45,375 nucleotides of DNA from an uncultured Oscillospiraceae bacterium. GTDB taxonomy: Bacteria > Bacillota > Clostridia > Oscillospirales > Oscillospiraceae. The notes beneath the pieces were generated by a model, which was not told the origin of the DNA, did no database searches, and saw only the letters and a program-made list of their open reading frames with translations. The stretch lies in assembly GCA_944387065.1 (NCBI GenBank), contig CALXDM010000012.1, positions 1-45,375 on the forward strand. The letters are read 5' to 3'. This document shows positions 23,606 through 31,608 of this stretch, piece after piece. Both the position numbers and the translations under genes were made by a program. Position 1 is the stretch's first letter. Each line of letters starts with the position of its first letter.

Positions 23606-24376
23606 ATGCGCAACTACCTCCGGGCGGAATTCTATAAGGTAGTTCGGAGGAAATACCTCTGGATCACCCTGGCCGTGGCACTGGGGATGGAGACCTTTCT
23701 GTTCGTGGGCTATGCTCTGTTCCATGGGGACCAGGCGGGGATGGGATTCCACACCGGCTGGACCAACCTGATCGGCCTGCTGAGCTTGGGGATACCGGCC
23801 ACCTTGCTTACCGGGGACATGGTGTTTGCCAACCAGAACAAGAACGGCACGCTGAAGAACGAGATAGCCTACGGCCTGAGCCGAGGGCAGGTCTATTGGG
23901 GCAAACTGCTGGCCCAGACGGGGCTGTCCCTGATGCTGTGCGGGGCGATGCTGGGCTATTACCTGGCCGGCTGCTGGTTGCTGCTGGGCCACGATCCGGT
24001 ACTGGACGCCAAGGCCATGGCCCAGGTAGGTTGGACGCTGTTGGCCGCCCTGCCCCTGTGGCTGTCGGCCCAGGCCCTGTGCTGTTGTATGTACTTCCTG
24101 CTCCCCAGCGACTTGGCCGGGGGAATGACGGCCCTGGCCTGCCTGTATGGCCTGCCCTTGATGGCGCTGATCTTTGGCGGGCTGGGGGGCGGCAACCCGG
24201 CCAGCGGGCTGCTGGAGTGGGCTTACAGGCTGATGCCGGCGGTCCTCCTGGATGAGGTGACAAACCCGAGAGCGACCTGGGAGGTGTGCGTTCTGGCCTG
24301 GGGGGTGGGGGCAGCATGGTGGCTGGGATTCACCGCCATCGGCCTGCTGGGCTTCCGGCACAAGGAGATCCGGTAA
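23606..24376 (+). CDS. ABC transporter membrane subunit 3 (lantibiotic-immunity-like)
   Basis: 256 residues, closest in length and sequence to subunit 1: YLRAEFYKVVRRKYLWITL at the start, NQNKNGTLKNEIAYGLSRGQ after helix 2, and a C-terminal GLLGFRHKEIR. It has six predicted membrane segments. The ribosome binding site is the purine-rich GGGGGCGAGGGG directly upstream. It follows a 220-bp insert but keeps the direction and precedes the kinase gene by 29 bp. The three permeases most likely arose by tandem duplication. Confidence 0.85.
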   Translation: MRNYLRAEFYKVVRRKYLWITLAVALGMETFLFVGYALFHGDQAGMGFHTGWTNLIGLLSLGIPATLLTGDMVFANQNKNGTLKNEIAYGLSRGQVYWGKLLAQTGLSLMLCGAMLGYYLAGCWLLLGHDPVLDAKAMAQVGWTLLAALPLWLSAQALCCCMYFLLPSDLAGGMTALACLYGLPLMALIFGGLGGGNPASGLLEWAYRLMPAVLLDEVTNPRATWEVCVLAWGVGAAWWLGFTAIGLLGFRHKEIR

Positions 24377-24405
24377 GAGACTGAGGCAGGGAGGGGGATG
24401 GGAAG

Positions 24406-25308
24406 ATGCAGAGTGTGATCATCGGGATCTTGGCGGTGGCCTGCGCCATCCTCCTGATCGACCTGATCAGCTTGGAGCGGGGGCTGCGCCGGGGCAAGAG
24501 GCAGATGGAGGAGCAGATGCGGGGCAGCTCCACCACCCGGCTCACGGTGCCCTGCCCCAACGGCGCGGCGGAGGAGCTGTTCCAGACCATCAACGAGCTG
24601 CTGGAGCTGCGCCAGGCAGAGGCGGCGGAATACCGCCGCAAAGAGCAGGATCTGCGCCGGCAGATCGCCGACGTCTCCCACGATCTGCGCACCCCCTTGA
24701 CCTCCATCCTGGGATACCTCCAGCTGTTGGAGGAGGACGGGCTGAGCCCCGACAAGCGGGCGGAGTACCTCCAGATCATCCGGGGCCGGGCGGCTATCCT
24801 CCAGACCCTCATCACCTCCTTCTACGACCTGTCCCGCATCGAGGGGGGCCAATGGCAGCTGGAGCGGGAACTGGTGGATCTGGGCCGGGAGCTGGGGGAT
24901 CAGCTGGCCATGGCCTATGAGCAGCTGGCCCGGCAGGGCATTGGGGTGGAGGTGTCCATCCAGGAGGGGCTGCCCCCGGTGTGGGGGGATCGAAACGGAG
25001 TGGTGCGGGTGCTGTCCAACCTGCTGACCAACGCCTACAAGCATGGGTCGGATTACCTGGCCGTGCGGGCCTGGGCAGAGGATGGACGGGTGGTGACTGC
25101 CTTCTCCAATGGAGCCAAGGGGATGACCGCCGAGGACGCCTTCCATGTCTTTGACCGCTTCTACACCGCCGACCGCACCCGCTCAGGGCAGAACACGGGT
25201 CTGGGCATGGCTATTGTGAAGGCGTTGGTGGAGCAGATGGGCCACCAGGTGTCCGCAGAGCTGCGGGACGAGGTGTTCACCGTGACGGTGCGCTGGACAC
25301 GCTGGTAG
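24406..25308 (+). CDS. Sensor-poor histidine kinase
   Basis: 300 residues. One N-terminal membrane helix (about 3-21) is followed immediately by a coiled segment and the dimerisation domain with phosphoacceptor H92 in SHDLRTPLTSILGYL. The ATPase domain has the N box NLLTNAYKHG (about 204-213), an F box (VFDRFYTADR) and a G box TGLGMAIVKAL. There is no extracellular loop or recognisable input domain, so it cannot sense an external ligand directly. Such kinases beside ABC transporters commonly receive the signal from the transporter. Together with the response regulator at the start of the cluster it forms a two-component system whose genes flank the transporter. GGGAGGGGG precedes the start. 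Confidence 0.92.
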   Translation: MQSVIIGILAVACAILLIDLISLERGLRRGKRQMEEQMRGSSTTRLTVPCPNGAAEELFQTINELLELRQAEAAEYRRKEQDLRRQIADVSHDLRTPLTSILGYLQLLEEDGLSPDKRAEYLQIIRGRAAILQTLITSFYDLSRIEGGQWQLERELVDLGRELGDQLAMAYEQLARQGIGVEVSIQEGLPPVWGDRNGVVRVLSNLLTNAYKHGSDYLAVRAWAEDGRVVTAFSNGAKGMTAEDAFHVFDRFYTADRTRSGQNTGLGMAIVKALVEQMGHQVSAELRDEVFTVTVRWTRW

Positions 25309-25408
25309 AGACTGGGCCGGGGGCTTTCACCCCTGGCCCTTCCGGCCTTCTGAGGCGTTCCGAAGGCAAGGCGCACCACCGGGGGAAGGGCTTGTTTCCC
25401 GCTGCCGC

Positions 25409-25437
25409 TTTACGCCGGGGACAGTTTGTGGTATGCT
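25409..25437 (+). promoter_or_regulatory. Promoter of the ArsC/Spx-like gene
   Basis: TTTACG (25409-25414), 17-bp spacer, TATGCT (25432-25437), 29 bp before the TTG start. It places this gene in a separate transcription unit from the kinase operon. Confidence 0.55.
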
Positions 25438-25466
25438 GGGGGAAACGGACGAAAGGAGCCATCGGC

Positions 25467-25820
25467 TTGGAACTGATCTGCTATGAGAACTGCTCCACCT
25501 GCAAGAAGGCGGAGCGCTGGTTGAAGGAGCACGGGGTGGACTACCAGACCCGGCCCATCCGGGAGCAGAACCCCACCCGGGAGGAGCTGGACGCCTGGAG
25601 CAAGGAGAGCGGCCTGGAGCTGCGCCGTTTCTTCAACACCAGCGGCCAGAAGTATAAAGCCTTGGGGCTGAAGGACAAACTGGGGAGCATGAGCCGGGAG
25701 GAGCAGCTGGCGCTGCTGGCCTCGGACGGGATGCTGGTCAAGCGGCCGCTGCTGCTGGGCCGGGGGACGGTACTGGTGGGATTCCAGGAGCAGAGATGGG
25801 CCGAGGCTCTGCTGGGGTAA
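25467..25820 (+). CDS. ArsC/Spx-family thioredoxin-fold protein
   Basis: 117 residues beginning MELICYENCSTCKKAERWL. The CSTC motif (C9, C12) at the N-terminal end of helix 1 matches the ArsC/Spx/YffB family, as do RPIREQNPTREEL and the late MLVKRPLLL-GRGTVLVGF strand-turn-strand. GGAG lies 8 bp before a TTG codon at 25467; an ATG at 25392 would put the promoter inside the gene, so TTG is preferred. The family includes arsenate reductases and RNA-polymerase-binding regulators. There is no arsR or arsB nearby, so a true arsenate reductase role is doubtful. It is followed by a P-type ATPase gene after 37 bp, possibly co-transcribed. Confidence 0.85.
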   Translation: MELICYENCSTCKKAERWLKEHGVDYQTRPIREQNPTREELDAWSKESGLELRRFFNTSGQKYKALGLKDKLGSMSREEQLALLASDGMLVKRPLLLGRGTVLVGFQEQRWAEALLG

Positions 25821-25857
25821 GGCAGGCGCGGGGCAAGGGGAAAGGACGGTGACGCCA

Positions 25858-28374
25858 ATGGGACAGGCGCAGGATCCGCAACAATCCAACCGACGGGGCC
25901 GGCTGGCCCGGCGACCAGGGGGGAGCGGCCCGGCGGCCGGCGGGGAGCAGGAGAGCCCCCGCCAGCGGATAGACCGGAGCTTCCCCGACCCCAAGCAGGG
26001 GCTGAGCGCGGCCCAGGCCGCCCGGCTGCTGGCCAACGGCTACGGCAATGAGGCGGTGAGCTCCAACGCCAAATCCACCCGGCAGATCGTCCGGGAGAAC
26101 ACGCTGACCTTCTTCAACCTGGTGTTCGTGGTGCTGGCGGTGCTGCTGGTGCTGGCGGGCAACTTCCGGGATATGTTCTTCCTGGTGCTGGCCGCCATCA
26201 ACTCGCTGATCGGCATCGTGCAGCAGCTGCGTTCCCGGGCCACGCTGGAGAAGCTCAACCTGATCGCCCAGGGCCGGGTCAAGGTGCTGCGGGATGGGCA
26301 GCTGGGCACTGTGCCGCTGCACAAGCTGGTGCGGGAGGACATCGTGGAGCTGGGGGCGGGAGACCAGATCCCCGCCGACGGGCCGGTCATGTCCGGCCAG
26401 GTGACGGTGAACGAGGCGCTGATCACCGGCGAGGCCGATCCCATCACCAAGAACCCCGGGGACCAGCTGCTGTCGGGCAGCTTTGTGGTGTCGGGCAAGT
26501 GCCGGGCTCGGATGGACCATGTGGGGGCGGAGAGCTATGCCTCCCGCCTGGCCCTGAAGGCCAAGGCCGACCAAGGGGTGGGCAAGTCCCAGATGATGCA
26601 GTCGCTGGACCGGCTGATCCGGGTGATCGGGTTTGCCCTGATCCCCATCGGGGTGGCCCTGTTCTGGAATGAGTTTGTGGTGCAAGAGGGGACCTTCTCT
26701 TCCTCAGTGACCTCGGTGGTGGCTGCCCTGACCGGCATGATCCCAGAGGGGCTGTATCTGCTGACCAGCGTGGCCCTGGCCGTGTCGGTGATGCGCCTGG
26801 CCCAGCGCAAGACCCTGGTTCACGAGATGAGCGCCATTGAGACGCTGGCTCGGGTGGATGTGCTGTGCGTGGACAAGACGGGCACCATCACCCAGCCGGA
26901 GATGTCGGTGCGGGAGGTGGTGTGCCTGGACGAGGAGGACTACCCCGCTGGCAAGGTGGAGGACATCTTCAATGCCTACTACCGGGTGATGGACGCGGAC
27001 AACGACACCGCCCGGGCCATGGCCCAGCGCTTTTCCAAGTCCTCCCCCTGGCAGGCCGAGCGCATTGTCCCCTTCACCTCGGCCAACAAGTGGTCGGCGG
27101 TGGTCTTCCGGGGCCACGGATCCTATGTGGTGGGCGCGCCCGAGTTTATCCTGGGCGGGGAGTACAAGCTGATTCAGCCCATGGTGGCGCCCTATCAGGC
27201 CCAGGGCTGCCGAGTGCTGCTGCTGGCCCGGTGCCACACCCCGCCCACGGCCCAGGGGCTGTCCGGGGTGATTGACCCGGTGGCCCTGGCGGTGCTGGCC
27301 AACCCCGTCCGGCCCGAGGCGCCGGACACCTTCCGCTACTTTGCCCAGCAGGGGGTGCGCATCAAGGTCATCTCGGGGGACAACCCGGAGACGGTGTCCC
27401 AGGTGGCCCGCCAGGCGGGCATCCAGGGGGCAGAGCGCTTTGTGGACGCGGCCGAGCTGCGCCAGCCGGAGGACTATGCCCAGGCGGTGCGGGAGTACAC
27501 CGTGTTCGGCCGGGTCACCCCAGACCAGAAGCGCAAGCTGGTGCAGGCCCTGCAACAGGCGGGGCACACCGTGGCCATGACGGGGGACGGGGTCAACGAC
27601 GTGTTGGCCCTGAAGGACGCCGACTGCGGCATCGCCATGGCCTCCGGCGCGGAGGCGGCCTGCCAAGTGGCCCAGCTGGTGCTGCTCAATTCCAACTTCG
27701 CCTGCCTGCCCTATGTGGTGGAGGAGGGGCGGCGGGTGATCAACAACATCCAGCGCTCGGCGGCGCTGTACCTGGTGAAGAACATCCTGTCCTTCTTCCT
27801 GTCGCTCATCACGCTGTTCGCTGGCTTCCCCTATCCCTTCCTGCCCATCCAGATCACCATGATCAGCGCGGTGACCATCGGCGTGCCCTCCTTCGTGCTG
27901 GCCCTGGAGCCAAACCATGAGATGGTGCGGGGCCGGTTCATGCAGAACGTGCTGCGCCGGGCCCTGCCGGGGGGGCTGACCAATATCGTGCTCATCGTGG
28001 GCATCGAGCTGTTTACCATGGCCTTCACCTTTGAGCGGGCCACGTTGTCCACCTTGGCCACCGTCATCATGGGGGAGGTGGGGCTGCTGGTGCTGTACTA
28101 TATCTCCCGTCCCATGGACTGGAAGCGCTGGCTGCTGTTGGGCTCTATGTCGGTAGCTTTCGTGGTGGCGGTGCTGGGCTTCGGCGCCCTGTTTGAGATC
28201 ACGCCGCTGGACTTCCAGTCGGGGCTGGTCATCGTGGTGTTCCTGATGCTCACGCCCTCGGTGATCTGGGGCTTTGAGCGCCTGTTTGAGCTGGGCGCCA
28301 GCGCCTTGGGGCTGTGGGCGGGCCGCCGAGCGGGCTGGCGGGCACGCAAGCGCCGCCTTCAGGAGGAGGACTGA
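25858..28374 (+). CDS. P-type cation-transporting ATPase, CtpE-like
   Basis: 838 residues. After a roughly 45-residue polar, Arg/Pro/Gly-rich extension come the A domain with ITGEADPI (TGE loop), the membrane motif MIPEGLYLLTS, phosphorylation site D339 in DKTGTIT, and the hinge MTGDGVNDVLALKDADCGIAM, ending with a six-helix C-terminal membrane block. The PEGL(V/Y)LLTS motif and GDGVNDVLALKDAD point to the CtpE group, whose mycobacterial member is linked to calcium uptake. Metal-ATPase motifs (CPC, N-terminal CxxC) are absent. ATG 25858 is chosen over GTG 25849, which would lie only two bases from GGA. Calcium is the best guess for substrate, not shown. Confidence 0.88.
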   Translation: MGQAQDPQQSNRRGRLARRPGGSGPAAGGEQESPRQRIDRSFPDPKQGLSAAQAARLLANGYGNEAVSSNAKSTRQIVRENTLTFFNLVFVVLAVLLVLAGNFRDMFFLVLAAINSLIGIVQQLRSRATLEKLNLIAQGRVKVLRDGQLGTVPLHKLVREDIVELGAGDQIPADGPVMSGQVTVNEALITGEADPITKNPGDQLLSGSFVVSGKCRARMDHVGAESYASRLALKAKADQGVGKSQMMQSLDRLIRVIGFALIPIGVALFWNEFVVQEGTFSSSVTSVVAALTGMIPEGLYLLTSVALAVSVMRLAQRKTLVHEMSAIETLARVDVLCVDKTGTITQPEMSVREVVCLDEEDYPAGKVEDIFNAYYRVMDADNDTARAMAQRFSKSSPWQAERIVPFTSANKWSAVVFRGHGSYVVGAPEFILGGEYKLIQPMVAPYQAQGCRVLLLARCHTPPTAQGLSGVIDPVALAVLANPVRPEAPDTFRYFAQQGVRIKVISGDNPETVSQVARQAGIQGAERFVDAAELRQPEDYAQAVREYTVFGRVTPDQKRKLVQALQQAGHTVAMTGDGVNDVLALKDADCGIAMASGAEAACQVAQLVLLNSNFACLPYVVEEGRRVINNIQRSAALYLVKNILSFFLSLITLFAGFPYPFLPIQITMISAVTIGVPSFVLALEPNHEMVRGRFMQNVLRRALPGGLTNIVLIVGIELFTMAFTFERATLSTLATVIMGEVGLLVLYYISRPMDWKRWLLLGSMSVAFVVAVLGFGALFEITPLDFQSGLVIVVFLMLTPSVIWGFERLFELGASALGLWAGRRAGWRARKRRLQEED

Positions 28375-28375
28375 C

Positions 28376-28407
28376 CGGCCCCGGCGGGGGATGCCCCGCC
28401 GGGGCCG
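28376..28407 (+). terminator. Hairpin terminator after the P-type ATPase gene
   Basis: A perfect 14-bp GC-rich stem (28376-28389 with 28394-28407) with GATG loop, directly after the stop codon. The run that follows is only moderately T-rich. Confidence 0.75.
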
Positions 28408-28451
28408 TCCTCTGTTCCCGGGGACGCTTCTGGGGGCGGCCGGAAAGGTGA

Positions 28452-28480
28452 TTGCTTTTTCCCTGCTGATGGGGTAGAAT
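28452..28480 (+). promoter_or_regulatory. Promoter of the DUF975 gene
   Basis: TTGCTT (28452-28457), 17-bp spacer, TAGAAT (28475-28480). Confidence 0.65.
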
Positions 28481-28518
28481 GGGAGCAGAGAAACGGAGAA
28501 AAGGGAGTGTTTGTCCGC

Positions 28519-29781
28519 ATGGAATATCAACGGGCTCTGCTCAAACAGAGTGTCAGGCAGGCCATGGGCCAGACCCGGCCCAGACCGGCCTGGATCACCC
28601 TGCTGTACCTGGTGGTGCTGTCCGCCGGAACCTACCTGTTCCAACGCCTGCTGGCCCCCTTGAACTGGTGGGGCGCCCTCATGGAGTACTTCTTAACCCT
28701 GGTGTGGGACTATGAGATGACAACGGATGAGGCCATGGAACATCTGGGGGAGTGGATCGTGGGCAACGGACCCCAGATAATCGTGGCCATAGTCTTGGGT
28801 AGCCTGGTGATCTTCCTGGTGACTTATCTGTGGAGGAGCCTGATGGGGGTGGGCTACCAGGGCTATTGTCTGGCCATGGTGCGGGGGCAGAACCCAGGGC
28901 CAGGGATGATCTTCTGCGCCTTCCCCCAAATTGGCAGGGTGCTGCTCACTCGCATCCTGGCGGCGATCTTCGTGTTCCTGTGGAACCTGCTGTTCATTGC
29001 GGGCTTTGCCGTGGTGGGCTTGCTGGCGGGTCTGTTGATCCAGTGGCTGGGTACGGTGGGGGAGGTGCTGGGGCTGCTGCTGATCCTGGCGGGCCTGGTG
29101 GGATACCTGGTGGGGTTGGTGTGGGCCAGCCTGCGGTATGCCCTGGCCGACTATGTGCTGCTGGATCAGGGGGTCTACGGGCTGACGGCCATCCGGCGCA
29201 GCAAGGAGCTGATGCGGGGCAACGTGGGCCAGCTGTTTGTGCTGCAGCTGTCCTTCATTGGCTGGTACCTGCTGATGATTGCCGCAGCCCTGGTCATTGC
29301 GCTGGTGGCGGGATGGATCCTGGTGGCCCAAGCAGCCATGCTGATCCAGACTGGAGGGAACGGCGTGTTCACCATCGCTGCCATGTCCATGACCATCCTG
29401 CTGTCCTTTGGAGTGATCCTCTTGGTGGAGGGGATCATCAGCCTGTGGCTCTTGCCCTACCTCACCGGCAGTGTGGCCAAGTTCTATGACTTCTGGAAGG
29501 GTTGCTCTCCTGACCCACAGGGGGACTGGAGCATGGGTAGAGGCGGCGGGACAGCTGAGGTGTCTGGGGAGGATTTCCCCTATGCTTGGCTGAGCGGACA
29601 GCAGTCCGGCCAGCCGGCGCCCCCAGCGCCCCCGGCGCCGCCGGAGCCTCCCGCCCCGCCCACGCCTCCTGCGCCCCCCGCTCCTCCTGCGCCCCCCGAG
29701 CCCGCTGCTCCTGAGCAGGGGCCGCAGGGCCGGGAGAAGCCGCCGGCCAACCGCAGTGGCCCCAGCTACCCACAATATTGA
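28519..29781 (+). CDS. DUF975 family membrane protein with proline-rich tail
   Basis: 420 residues. An amphipathic N terminus is followed by about six membrane helices. The family signature lies near the middle: LLDQGVYGLTAIRRSKELMRG, then GQLFVLQLSFIGWYLL, as in DUF975 proteins. Role unknown; the family is common in Firmicutes. The last 60 residues are a proline/alanine-rich cytoplasmic or surface tail of repeated APPAPP/PEPP units, which is unusual for the family. The ATG at 28519 has AAGGGAG 11 bp upstream; a GTG at 28507 overlaps that site and is less likely. The icd gene follows with a GC-rich hairpin (about 29784-29807) between them. Confidence 0.85.
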   Translation: MEYQRALLKQSVRQAMGQTRPRPAWITLLYLVVLSAGTYLFQRLLAPLNWWGALMEYFLTLVWDYEMTTDEAMEHLGEWIVGNGPQIIVAIVLGSLVIFLVTYLWRSLMGVGYQGYCLAMVRGQNPGPGMIFCAFPQIGRVLLTRILAAIFVFLWNLLFIAGFAVVGLLAGLLIQWLGTVGEVLGLLLILAGLVGYLVGLVWASLRYALADYVLLDQGVYGLTAIRRSKELMRGNVGQLFVLQLSFIGWYLLMIAAALVIALVAGWILVAQAAMLIQTGGNGVFTIAAMSMTILLSFGVILLVEGIISLWLLPYLTGSVAKFYDFWKGCSPDPQGDWSMGRGGGTAEVSGEDFPYAWLSGQQSGQPAPPAPPAPPEPPAPPTPPAPPAPPAPPEPAAPEQGPQGREKPPANRSGPSYPQY

Positions 29782-29819
29782 CGGCCCGCCGCGCTGGCGC
29801 GGCCCTTGGAAAGGAGCGA

Positions 29820-31025
29820 ATGCCTGTGGGCAAGATCGCCATGAAAACCCCGCTTGTGGAGATGGACGGGGATGAGATGACCCGGATCCTCTGGCAGCAG
29901 ATCAAGCAAGAGCTGCTGGAGCCGTACATTGAGCTGAATACGCAGTACTACGACCTGGGCCTGCCCAACCGGGAGGCCACCGGGGACCAGGTGACCGTTG
30001 ACGCGGCCCAGGCCACCCAGCGATACGGTGTGGCGGTGAAGTGCGCCACCATCACTCCCAACGCCCAGCGGATGGAGGAGTACAAGCTGTCCCAGATGTG
30101 GAAGTCGCCCAACGCCACCATCCGGGCCATCCTGGACGGCACGGTGTTCCGTGCCCCCATCATGGTCCAGGGCATCTCCCCGATGGTGCGCAACTGGCAG
30201 CAGCCCATCACCATCGCCCGGCACGCCTTCGGGGATGTGTACAAGGCTGCGGAGTACCGAGTGCCCGGCCCAGGCAAGGCGGAGCTGGTGTTCACCGGGG
30301 AGGATGGGACGGAGCACCGGCAGACCATCCAGGATTTCCAGGGACCAGGCGTGCTCCAGGGCCAGTTCAACCTGGACCGGTCCATCGCCTCCTTTGCCCG
30401 GGCCTGCTTCCAGTATGCCTTGGATACCAACCAGGAGCTGTGGTTTGCCACCAAGGACACCATTTCCAAGCAGTATGACCACACCTTTAAGGACATCTTT
30501 GCGGAGATCTTTGAAGGGGAGTACCGGGCCAAGTTCCAGGAGAAGGGCATCACTTACTTCTATACCCTCATCGACGACGCCGTGGCCCGGGTGATCCGTT
30601 CCAAGGGGGGCTTTATCTGGGCCTGCAAGAACTACGATGGCGATGTGATGAGCGACATGGTGTCCACCGCATTCGGCTCACTGGCAATGATGACCTCGGT
30701 GCTGGTCTCGCCGGATGGCAAGTATGAGTACGAGGCGGCTCATGGCACCGTCACCCAGCACTACTACCGGCACCTGAAAGGGGAGGCGGTATCCACCAAT
30801 CCCATGGCCACCCTGTTCGCCTGGACGGGGGCGCTGGCCAAACGGGGTGAACTGGACGGCATTGGGGCGCTGACTGACTTTGCCCAGAGACTGGAACGGG
30901 CGGCCATCGACAACATCGAGTCGGGGATTATGACCGGCGACCTGGCCGGCCTGTGGGAGGGGGAAGCCCCCGTCCAAAAGGTCACGGGGCTGGAGTTCCT
31001 CCGGGCCATCCGGGCCCGGCTGTGA
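29820..31025 (+). CDS. icd: Isocitrate dehydrogenase (NADP type)
   Basis: 401 residues. Converts isocitrate to 2-oxoglutarate with NADP reduction, feeding glutamate synthesis. It belongs to the homodimeric, eukaryote-like subfamily: PLVEMDGDEMTRI near the N terminus, KCATITPNAQRM, RHAFGDVYKAAEY, TLIDDAVARVIRS (containing a metal-ligand aspartate), KNYDGDVMSDM (the other metal ligands) and EAAHGTVTQHY in the cofactor-binding region, followed by STNPMATLFAWTGAL. AAGGAG precedes ATG 29820 by only 3 bp, while GTG 29826 has 9-bp spacing and would give the common MGKIAMKTP start; either is possible. Citrate synthase and an aconitase-family hydratase are encoded 9-12 kb away on the other strand. Confidence 0.95.
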   Translation: MPVGKIAMKTPLVEMDGDEMTRILWQQIKQELLEPYIELNTQYYDLGLPNREATGDQVTVDAAQATQRYGVAVKCATITPNAQRMEEYKLSQMWKSPNATIRAILDGTVFRAPIMVQGISPMVRNWQQPITIARHAFGDVYKAAEYRVPGPGKAELVFTGEDGTEHRQTIQDFQGPGVLQGQFNLDRSIASFARACFQYALDTNQELWFATKDTISKQYDHTFKDIFAEIFEGEYRAKFQEKGITYFYTLIDDAVARVIRSKGGFIWACKNYDGDVMSDMVSTAFGSLAMMTSVLVSPDGKYEYEAAHGTVTQHYYRHLKGEAVSTNPMATLFAWTGALAKRGELDGIGALTDFAQRLERAAIDNIESGIMTGDLAGLWEGEAPVQKVTGLEFLRAIRARL

Positions 31026-31102
31026 GGGGACTCCAAGCCCCTTGTGGGGGTGCAGTCCCCAGGTCTCTGCCCTGAAATTGAAGCTGTTGTCCCTTGGATG
31101 AA

Positions 31103-31140
31103 AAAACAGCGTTCCGCACAATGCGGAACGCTGTTTTCGT
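31103..31140. terminator. Bidirectional terminator between icd and rplL
   Basis: A 16-bp perfect stem (31103-31118 with 31122-31137) has A-runs on the left and T-runs on the right, so it works for icd (plus) and rplL (minus). A second, T-less hairpin at 31026-31060 follows icd directly. Confidence 0.9.
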
Positions 31141-31156
31141 TGCGATGGAAGGGGGC

Positions 31157-31534
31157 TTACTTCAGCTCCACCTTGGCGCCGGACTCCTCCAGCTTCTTCT
31201 TCATCTCCTCGGCCTCGTCCTTGGACACGCCCTCCTTCAGGGGCTTGGGCGCGCCCTCCACCAGGGCCTTGGCCTCGGCCAGGCCCAGGCCGGTGATCTC
31301 ACGCACGGCCTTGATGACCTTGATCTTGGCCGCGGCGTCAAAGCTGGCCAGTACCACGTCGAACTCGCTCTTCTCCTCGGCGGGCGCGGCGGCGGCGCCA
31401 CCAGCGGCGGGCGCGGCCATGGCGGCGGCGGACACGCCGAACTCCTCCTCCAGGGCCTTGACCAGGTCGTTCAGCTCCAGAACAGTCAGGCCCTTGACTT
31501 CCTCGATCAGCGCGGTGATCTTCTCACTTGCCAT
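31157..31534 (-). CDS. rplL: Ribosomal protein L7/L12
   Basis: 125 residues, full length. The N-terminal dimerisation domain (1-30, [18 protein letters not shown]) binds the L10 C-terminal helix. An Ala/Pro/Gly hinge (about 37-52) leads to the C-terminal factor-binding domain with [20 protein letters not shown] and [20 protein letters not shown]. It is part of the stalk that recruits translation GTPases. AGGAGGT precedes the ATG, and it lies 74 bp downstream of rplJ on the same transcript. The bidirectional terminator ends the unit, so rpoB does not follow as it does in most bacteria. Confidence 0.97.
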   Translation of the reverse strand: MASEKITALIEEVKGLTVLELNDLVKALEEEFGVSAAAMAAPAAGGAAAAPAEEKSEFDVVLASFDAAAKIKVIKAVREITGLGLAEAKALVEGAPKPLKEGVSKDEAEEMKKKLEESGAKVELK

Positions 31535-31608
31535 GATACAATACCTCCTATGAATGGATCAATCGTCGTTTTTGTCTCTGTCTTGGGCCGTCCAAAGGAC
31601 GGCAGAGG

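Noticed and set aside
25314..25338. Terminator after the histidine kinase gene
   Set aside because: A GGGCC/GGCCC hairpin with one bulge is present, but there is no T-tract; too weak to list as a feature.
26704..28644. Minus-strand frame of 646 codons opposite the P-type ATPase
   Set aside because: Composition (His/Gln/Gly-rich) and lack of motifs show it is a shadow of the real gene, whose ATPase motifs are unmistakable.
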